IMG/VR virus record: IMGVR_UViG_3300009609_000056
Location: 1 to 25,210 of that record
Length of the DNA: 25,210 nucleotides
Reading direction: 5' to 3' (one strand)
Source of the DNA: a virus
The notes under the pieces were generated by a model that worked only from the letters and a program-made list of their open reading frames with translations, searched no databases and was not told the DNA's origin. This document shows, piece after piece, positions 21,198-25,210 of this stretch; position 1 is the first letter of the stretch, and every line of letters begins with the position of its first letter. A program made the translations under genes and the position numbers.

Positions 21198-22331
21198 TTA
21201 CCTTTCGAGAACTCGTGTTGCGTCTTCGATCACCGGAACCGCCGTCTCCCACGTGCCCTCGATGCCGAAGGTCTCTCCCCACTCGAAGAGCAGCCTCATG
21301 CCCTCGGGGTCGAACTCCTGCGCGCCGAAGGACAGAGGGATCCCCGTGGGGATCCGCGACAGGTACCAGGCTGCTCCGACCGAGTCCGCCACGGCCTTCG
21401 ACTGGACGAGATTCCCCATGCCGCTTGCCGCCGCCAGGATCTCCACGCCGCGCTGCGCGAGGGACAGGAGCCGCGGCTGGACGCAGGTCGGATCAACGTC
21501 GATCTGTCCGTTCAGGATCACCCATACCTTGACGCCCGTCGCGCGAGCGCGCGCGAGCTCGAGCATGACCTTCCGCACGAGAAGCTGCTCGCGGACGCCG
21601 CCGTCCGAGTGGAAGTAGCCGTCGATGTCGACCGGCGAGTAGAGAGCCGGCACCGCCGAGCTCGCGAGGAGGACCTGACGGTAGCGCGCATAGTCCTTCG
21701 CCGCTGCGAGCGCCGTCATGTCCCAGACCTTGAGCTTGCCCGCGTCGAGGTTCGTGGTCGCCACGTAGAGGCGTCGGCTCCTCGCCTCGGTCGCCACGTA
21801 ATCGATCACGTCGTTCGTAATCACCTTCGCGATGAGGCGCTCGAGCGGATCGAGGACCGCGAGCGAGTCGGAGAACGGCAGCTCGAAGAACCACCTCTTC
21901 TTGAAGATGTCCCCGTCGCGCACGGTCGTGTAGAAGGTCTCGAGGACCTGGTCGTCGGCCTCCTGGCCGAGGAAAGCGTGCGTCGCGAGAAGAGCCCCGG
22001 TGCTCACGCCGGTGACGACCTGGAACTGAGGCCTCGGAGGTGTTGCCTTGCGCCAGCCCTTGAGGACGCCGGCGCCCCACGCTCCATGCGAGCCGCCGCC
22101 GGAGAGGACGAGGACGTTCAGGTCGCCCGCGGCGGAGCGCGCCACGGACTCGAGGGACGCCGCGATCGCGCGCGATTCCGCGTTCTCGGTCTTGATCCCG
22201 ACCCCGGCGAGCGTGCGCTCCCTGGACGCGGCCGCCGCTACATCCGGCGGGCACTTGCGTGCCGAGCAGCCCATGAAGAGGAACAAGGCAAAGACTCCGG
22301 AGAGGACGAGTAGGAGCTGGCCGTCGGTCAC
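21198..22331 (-). CDS. Patatin-like phospholipase lipoprotein
   Basis: 377 residues from GTG 22331, which overlaps the upstream stop (GTGA). A longer frame to 22511 has an implausible Arg/Gly-rich head. Residues 5-22 form a lipoprotein signal (LVLSGVFALFLFMGC) with Cys22 lipidated, so the enzyme is exported and anchored. The patatin fold is clear: oxyanion loop GGGSHG at 78-83, nucleophile elbow GVSTG (Ser110) and catalytic Asp243 in SDGG. The family hydrolyses acyl chains of phospholipids. Export places it at the envelope of a Gram-negative-like cell, where it could damage the outer membrane at lysis or change surface lipids. It is coupled to the 56-residue membrane peptide and adjacent to the caspase. 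Confidence 0.88.
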   Translation of the reverse strand: MTDGQLLLVLSGVFALFLFMGCSARKCPPDVAAAASRERTLAGVGIKTENAESRAIAASLESVARSAAGDLNVLVLSGGGSHGAWGAGVLKGWRKATPPRPQFQVVTGVSTGALLATHAFLGQEADDQVLETFYTTVRDGDIFKKRWFFELPFSDSLAVLDPLERLIAKVITNDVIDYVATEARSRRLYVATTNLDAGKLKVWDMTALAAAKDYARYRQVLLASSAVPALYSPVDIDGYFHSDGGVREQLLVRKVMLELARARATGVKVWVILNGQIDVDPTCVQPRLLSLAQRGVEILAAASGMGNLVQSKAVADSVGAAWYLSRIPTGIPLSFGAQEFDPEGMRLLFEWGETFGIEGTWETAVPVIEDATRVLER

Positions 22332-22498
22332 GTGATCCGCGCCGCGCCGAGCGCCACAAAGAGGCAGCCCACGAGCACCGGGCCCAGGGCCAAAACCTCG
22401 AGCGCGATGAGCACGCCGAGCACGATGACGACGAGAGCGATGACCGCTCCTATTCCTGACGGCATTGGAAACTTCTCCTTCACTTGCGCCCAGTTCAT
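22328..22498 (-). CDS. 56-residue double-membrane-span peptide (holin-like)
   Basis: A 56-codon frame from ATG 22498 to TGA 22328. Its start overlaps the preceding stop by one base (TAATG) and its stop overlaps the next GTG (GTGA). Residues 16-35 (GIGAVIALVVIVLGVLIALE) and about 37-51 (LALGPVLVGCLFVAL) are two hydrophobic spans joined by a short turn; ends are short. This matches small class II holins in size and topology but could also be a membrane partner of the phospholipase. A ribosome site is hard to see, so translation probably depends on coupling. Confidence 0.65.
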   Translation of the reverse strand: MNWAQVKEKFPMPSGIGAVIALVVIVLGVLIALEVLALGPVLVGCLFVALGAARIT

Positions 22499-22794
22499 TA
22501 GCAGTCCTCAACGTAAAGGGTTCCGCAGAGCTCGAGCTTCTCCGTCGTCGACGGGGCCTGACACTTCACGTGGTACGCCGTTCCACCCTTCCCGCCCTTG
22601 TAGGTCGCCTGGACGCGCGGGCTCGAGACGACGCAGTCCGTGATGACGAGCGGCGGGACAGTCACAGGCGTAGCCGTCGGCGTCGGGAGCGGAGTCGGGA
22701 GCAGGCTCGCGCCTTCCTCGAGGTCCGCCCCGAAGTCGAAGTGGAAGATCATGTCCTCATAGGGACTCTTGATGAGCTGCTGGCCCGCCGTCAC
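22498..22794 (-). CDS. Fibre-tail-adaptor-like small virion protein
   Basis: 98 residues from GTG 22794 (GTGA overlap); the frame is open upstream to 23094 but that overlaps another gene. It starts VTAGQQLIKSPYEDMIFHFDF, has a Pro/Thr linker (PTPLPTPTATP), then a beta-rich part LVITDCVVSSPRVQATYK, KGGTAYHVKCQAPSTTEKLEL and ends LYVEDC. The layout (DxxLDYxxDW-like start, ITSxxVS, GGTAGTxY and final TLxVxDC) recalls the small fibre-tail adaptor proteins common in phages. The Cys residues near the C-terminus may form a disulfide. Assignment is tentative. Confidence 0.6.
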   Translation of the reverse strand: MTAGQQLIKSPYEDMIFHFDFGADLEEGASLLPTPLPTPTATPVTVPPLVITDCVVSSPRVQATYKGGKGGTAYHVKCQAPSTTEKLELCGTLYVEDC

Positions 22795-23261
22795 CGGATG
22801 ACCGTCCTCCCTCGATGCGCGCGGGGACGCTGGATCGCAGCGCCCGGCGTGACGATGATCCGCTTCCGCCCATCGGGGAGTGGCTCCTCCCTGTGCGGCG
22901 GGAGGACGTCGGGGAAGCTGCCGACCGCGGGCGCGATCCCGAGCGCTGCCTCCTGCTGCTGGGCTTTGATGATCTTCGCGGCGAGCCAGCCGGCGTTGAA
23001 GAAGAGCGTCCGCCCGCAGCGCCCGCACCGAACGACGTAGTCCTGCCCGTTGTTGATCACCTTCGTCGCGGCGCTCGAGAGGTTCTTCCCGCACTTCCCG
23101 GGCTCGACCGTGCCCCCGTAGTCCTGGCCGGGCGGCACGCCGGGGTCACCGGGTCGGCCGCCGCCCTCGCAGAAGAAGTGCCCCTTCTCGGCGCCCGGCA
23201 CGATGGTCGCGAAGTCGCCGATCGACTGGATGTCTTCGGGGTTGCGTGAGATCTCGACCAT
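22791..23261 (-). CDS. Zinc-ribbon protein of unknown function
   Basis: 156 residues. A four-Cys site is spread over C31, C57, C79 and C82: FFCEGGG, KCGKNL, then YVVRCGRCGRTLFFNAG, consistent with one zinc ribbon. The remainder is an amphipathic helix (AAKIIKAQQQEAALGI) and a basic Pro-rich tail. CGRCGRTLFF recalls Com-like ribbons, as in the gene at 12328, but the spacing differs. It starts after a perfect dyad pair and is coupled to the fibre-adaptor-like gene downstream. DNA or RNA contact is possible; no function is assigned. Confidence 0.65.
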   Translation of the reverse strand: MVEISRNPEDIQSIGDFATIVPGAEKGHFFCEGGGRPGDPGVPPGQDYGGTVEPGKCGKNLSSAATKVINNGQDYVVRCGRCGRTLFFNAGWLAAKIIKAQQQEAALGIAPAVGSFPDVLPPHREEPLPDGRKRIIVTPGAAIQRPRAHRGRTVIR

Positions 23262-23283
23262 GAACCGGAATCCGTTTCGTTCA

Positions 23284-23314
23284 GGACTCCGGTCCGCTCG
23301 AGGGACTCCGGTCC
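23284..23314 (-). promoter_or_regulatory. Start-associated dyad pair upstream of zinc-ribbon gene
   Basis: Two identical copies of GGACTCCGGTCC (coding strand GGACCGGAGTCC) at 23284-23295 and 23303-23314, each extended by GC on the coding-strand 5' side, 19 bases apart. With the tailspike pair this is the best preserved site. Confidence 0.75.
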
Positions 23315-23327
23315 GCGATTGATAGCT

Positions 23328-23693
23328 TTAGGCGGTCGCCTCTTCCTTCTCGGCTTCGACGTCCGCGATGAAGTCGAGGCTCGGCGCCTTGCCGATCCAC
23401 CAATGGTCGGCGGGGTCCCTCGAGTTCATGCGGTCCGTCACCTTCACGTAACCGCACTTCTCGCGGAGGTAGGCCACGACGAGGCGCGTCTTCCGCGGCT
23501 TCGCCTCCATGAGGGTCTCGAGCAGGTCGGCGGAGAACACCCGGCCCTCGGGCTTCTCGAAGGTCCCGAGGAACTCATCGCCGTGCCAGATGTTGAAGGT
23601 GCGCGCCTTCTCGTCGCGGTCGAGCGCCAGCGAGTTCTTCGCCACAGCCTCCATGAAAGCCTCGAAGGTCCAGTTCGGGTCAACGTGTGCCAT
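23328..23693 (-). CDS. Hypothetical protein in tail-like block
   Basis: 121 residues, not recognised. It starts MAHVDPNWTFEAFMEAVAKN, has a central ARTFNIWHGDEFLGTFEKPE strand pair, then DLLETLMEAKPRKTRLVVAYL and a Trp-containing DHWWIGKAP segment, with an acidic end. It could be a small alpha/beta protein. It lies 15 bases after the virion-like gene at 23709 and has a GAAGGAAG ribosome site. Lack of overlap with shadow frames and normal codon use support a real gene. Confidence 0.7.
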   Translation of the reverse strand: MAHVDPNWTFEAFMEAVAKNSLALDRDEKARTFNIWHGDEFLGTFEKPEGRVFSADLLETLMEAKPRKTRLVVAYLREKCGYVKVTDRMNSRDPADHWWIGKAPSLDFIADVEAEKEEATA

Positions 23694-23708
23694 GTGCTTC
23701 CTTCTTTC

Positions 23709-24179
23709 TCAGACCGCGATGTAGCCGATCCCGTCCGCGTGGTACTGCACCACCAGGTCGTTCCCGTTCGGATCCACCGAGGCGAAGTCGAGGTTGATGA
23801 TGATCGGCGAGAGCGCGTCCGACGTGATCTCCTTGATGACCTCGAGATGGGCCGCCGCGCTCGTGGGGTTGTACGCCGTCCACAGCTCGTCGGCCCCGTC
23901 GAAGATGCCGCGGTTCGTCGAGGTGTTGTAGGTCGTCGTCTTCGACGCCAGCGCGTGGCGGCCGGAGCCATTGAAGCCACCGGTGTAGTTCGTGCCGGTA
24001 GCCTCGAAGTCGTCGGCGTCGTCCGCGCCGCCGTCGCTCACGAAGCTGTCATCGGGGTTCGGCACGTGCCCAGTGCCCGTGAGCATCGCCTTGATCGAGG
24101 CGTCCGTGTCGAGGTCGATCGCGTCGGCGTGACGCTGCATCAGTTTCAGAACAGCGTTGCCCTGCCAGTGTGAAGCCAT
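23709..24179 (-). CDS. Small phage structural protein
   Basis: 156 residues. The pattern MASHWQGNAVLKLMQRHAD, then IDLDTDASIKAMLTGTGHV, PNPDDSFVSDGGADDADDF, TGTNYTGGFNGSGRHALAS and a final VVQYHADGIGYIAV is that of a widespread phage protein with an N-terminal xxKALLxxxxHxFNPDxxFVSD signature, usually listed as virion or tail associated. A dyad pair and AAGGA precede it. No enzymatic motif is seen. It lies directly after the Ala/Pro repeat protein. Confidence 0.7.
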   Translation of the reverse strand: MASHWQGNAVLKLMQRHADAIDLDTDASIKAMLTGTGHVPNPDDSFVSDGGADDADDFEATGTNYTGGFNGSGRHALASKTTTYNTSTNRGIFDGADELWTAYNPTSAAAHLEVIKEITSDALSPIIINLDFASVDPNGNDLVVQYHADGIGYIAV

Positions 24180-24186
24180 GCGCGAT

Positions 24187-24229
24187 GTCCTTGCTCAAGG
24201 GACTCGGGCCGGCAACGCAGCTCTGGTCC
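24187..24229 (-). promoter_or_regulatory. Hairpin and diverged dyad pair upstream of structural protein
   Basis: Plus-strand copies GGACTCGGGCC at 24200-24210 and GCAGCTCTGGTCC at 24217-24229, preceded by a short inverted repeat GTCCTTG...CAAGGGAC at 24187-24203 that pairs the AAGGA ribosome site, as in the scaffold leader. Confidence 0.5.
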
Positions 24230-24249
24230 GCCGTGGATTACCCCTGATG

Positions 24250-25210
24250 CTAACCGCTACCGCCTCGCCAGGTGCGCTCGCGCGCCTCGGCGGCCCACGC
24301 CCGAGCTCGCTCGGCTGCCCGCCATACCCGCTCCCGCCCGGGAGAGAACCAGGCCTCGGCGCCGGGGACGAAGACGACGGCGCTCGGGATCGTGGTCGGA
24401 TCGTTCGCCACCGCCGAGGCTTGCGCCGCTGCGAGGAGAATGAAGATGATCTGGCGCGGGTCGTTCGCGGTGGCGGACCCGACCGCCGAGACTGGACGCG
24501 CCACGAACGCGCAGGCCGGGTCCAGGGCGGTCCCGAGCGCAGGCGCCGAGAGTGGGCCGCACACGATCGCCCCCGCTGGGTCAGGCGCGACGGCGCTCCC
24601 GCCGGCCGCGGGGAGCGAAACGAAGATGATCCCCTTCGCCTGGGGGGCGACCGCGGAGGCAGCGGCCGCGGAGGGGTTCGCGACGTCCGTGCTCCCGACC
24701 GTCGGATTCTGGGCAAAGGCGGACGCCGCTGCGGGCTCGGGGTTGACGACGACCCGTCCCTTCGGGTCCGGGGCTGTTGCCGAGGAGCTCGCCGGCGCGG
24801 GCGAGGTCCGAAGGATTGCCGTCGAAGGGGGAACGACGGCGGAGGCGATCCCGGGTGCCGCCAGTGCAAGAATTCGACCGAGAACGTCATTCGCCGTGGC
24901 GAGGGCCTGGGCGGCCGTTGTGGGCGCGACCACCCGGCCTGAGGGGTTTGGAGCCGTGGCGGCCGCCGAGGCCGCGAGGGGCGCCGTTGTGAGCCTTGGG
25001 GCCGGGTCTGGAGCGGATGCCGTTCCTGGGGCTGCCGCCGGGGACCGGATGTCCGCGGCTGTGGCGAGCGGGCCAAGGGCGACGGCCGAGGCTGGCCCTG
25101 GATCCAGCTTGACGACGATGGGCGTCGTTGGGTCGGAGGCGACTCCGGAGGCCGCCGCGGGAGCCGGGGAGGCGAGGACTCGGACGTTCGGATCCGGTGC
25201 TGTCCCGGTC
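24250..25210 (-). CDS. Protein of tandem 20-residue Ala/Pro/Val repeats (5' part beyond window)
   Basis: The frame is open from the stop at 24250 to the right edge (320 codons plus stop, N-terminus outside). An internal GTG at 24933 is not needed. About 14 units of 19-22 residues follow each other, with the pattern (V/T)AxDPxxxIVVxPxPAAASA. Good examples are TAPDPKGRVVVNPEPAAASA and VAPDPAGAIVCGPLSAPALG. The last 40 residues change to WFSPGRERVWRAAERARAW and a second WAAEARERTW. Similar repeat proteins occur in phage tail regions; each unit probably makes one or two beta strands of a long fibrous stalk. Function as a tail or fibre component is inferred from repeats and neighbours. Confidence 0.7.
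   Translation of the reverse strand, partial: TGTAPDPNVRVLASPAPAAASGVASDPTTPIVVKLDPGPASAVALGPLATAADIRSPAAAPGTASAPDPAPRLTTAPLAASAAATAPNPSGRVVAPTTAAQALATANDVLGRILALAAPGIASAVVPPSTAILRTSPAPASSSATAPDPKGRVVVNPEPAAASAFAQNPTVGSTDVANPSAAAASAVAPQAKGIIFVSLPAAGGSAVAPDPAGAIVCGPLSAPALGTALDPACAFVARPVSAVGSATANDPRQIIFILLAAAQASAVANDPTTIPSAVVFVPGAEAWFSPGRERVWRAAERARAWAAEARERTWRGGSG

Noticed and set aside
22498-23094. 198-codon frame covering the fibre-adaptor-like gene
   Set aside because: Its first 100 codons overlap the zinc-ribbon gene and look random; the GTG at 22794 with GTGA overlap gives a compact protein with a clear pattern.
2231-23314. Dyads as CRISPR repeats
   Set aside because: Only two copies occur per site, spacers are about five to seven bases, and each site lies before a start codon. 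No cas genes are seen.
2231-23314. Dyads as CsrA/RsmE sites (GGA in hairpin loop)
   Set aside because: The loop is CGGA in some copies but CGGC in others, so the GGA is not kept. The stem is the conserved part. The idea remains weak.
1-25210. tRNA genes, integrase, attachment sites, origins
   Set aside because: No cloverleaf, integrase motif or origin-like cluster was recognised on either strand. By eye this is not exhaustive.

Overview
The window is the virion-structure and packaging region of a tailed phage or prophage. It has the order of a long non-contractile-tailed (siphovirus-type) phage with an HK97-type head. The DNA is very G+C rich, roughly two thirds by eye. Two phage lipoproteins with lipoboxes suggest a Gram-negative or other diderm host. 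There is no integrase, endolysin, tRNA, insertion sequence or CRISPR array, so lifestyle and exact host cannot be read from this window.

Almost everything is on the minus strand, so transcription runs from high to low coordinates. From the right edge: a protein of 20-residue Ala/Pro/Val repeats (24250 to the edge), three small virion-like or unknown genes and a short fibre-adaptor-like protein (22498-24179). Next is a tightly coupled cassette of a 56-residue double-membrane-span peptide, a patatin-like phospholipase lipoprotein, a caspase-like protease and a membrane coiled-coil protein (19983-22498). Small and large terminase follow (18105-19986). A plus-strand island of five small genes, ending in an XRE-type regulator, interrupts the module (16975-18098). 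The minus-strand module then resumes with portal, MuF/gp7-like head protein, small virion protein, 2H-phosphoesterase/XkdF-like protease fusion, Com-like double zinc ribbon, scaffold, major capsid, head-tail joining proteins, tail terminator, tail tube, frameshifted tail chaperones, a DUF6527-like protein, tape measure, two small genes, beta-helix tailspike and a fibronectin type III protein cut by the left edge.

Most junctions overlap as ATGA, GTGA or TGATG, so translational coupling is the rule. Where a real gap exists, it usually carries two tandem copies of a short dyad (minus strand GGACCGGMGTCC and variants) just upstream of the start codon. I find this at ten gene starts, including portal, scaffold, capsid, tail tube, tail chaperone and tailspike. 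It is the clearest unexplained signal in the window and resembles in concept the start-associated sequences of cluster K mycobacteriophages.

Two runs of nine A on the coding strand form slippery sequences. One lies in the tail chaperone, where a -1 shift joins a G-like to a GT-like reading frame, as in many siphophages. The other lies 14 codons before the portal stop, where a -1 shift would fuse portal to the MuF-like head protein. Other candidates for new biology are the phospholipase plus caspase cassette next to the terminase, and the 2H phosphoesterase fused to the capsid protease, which could act on nucleotide signals or RNA inside the infected cell.
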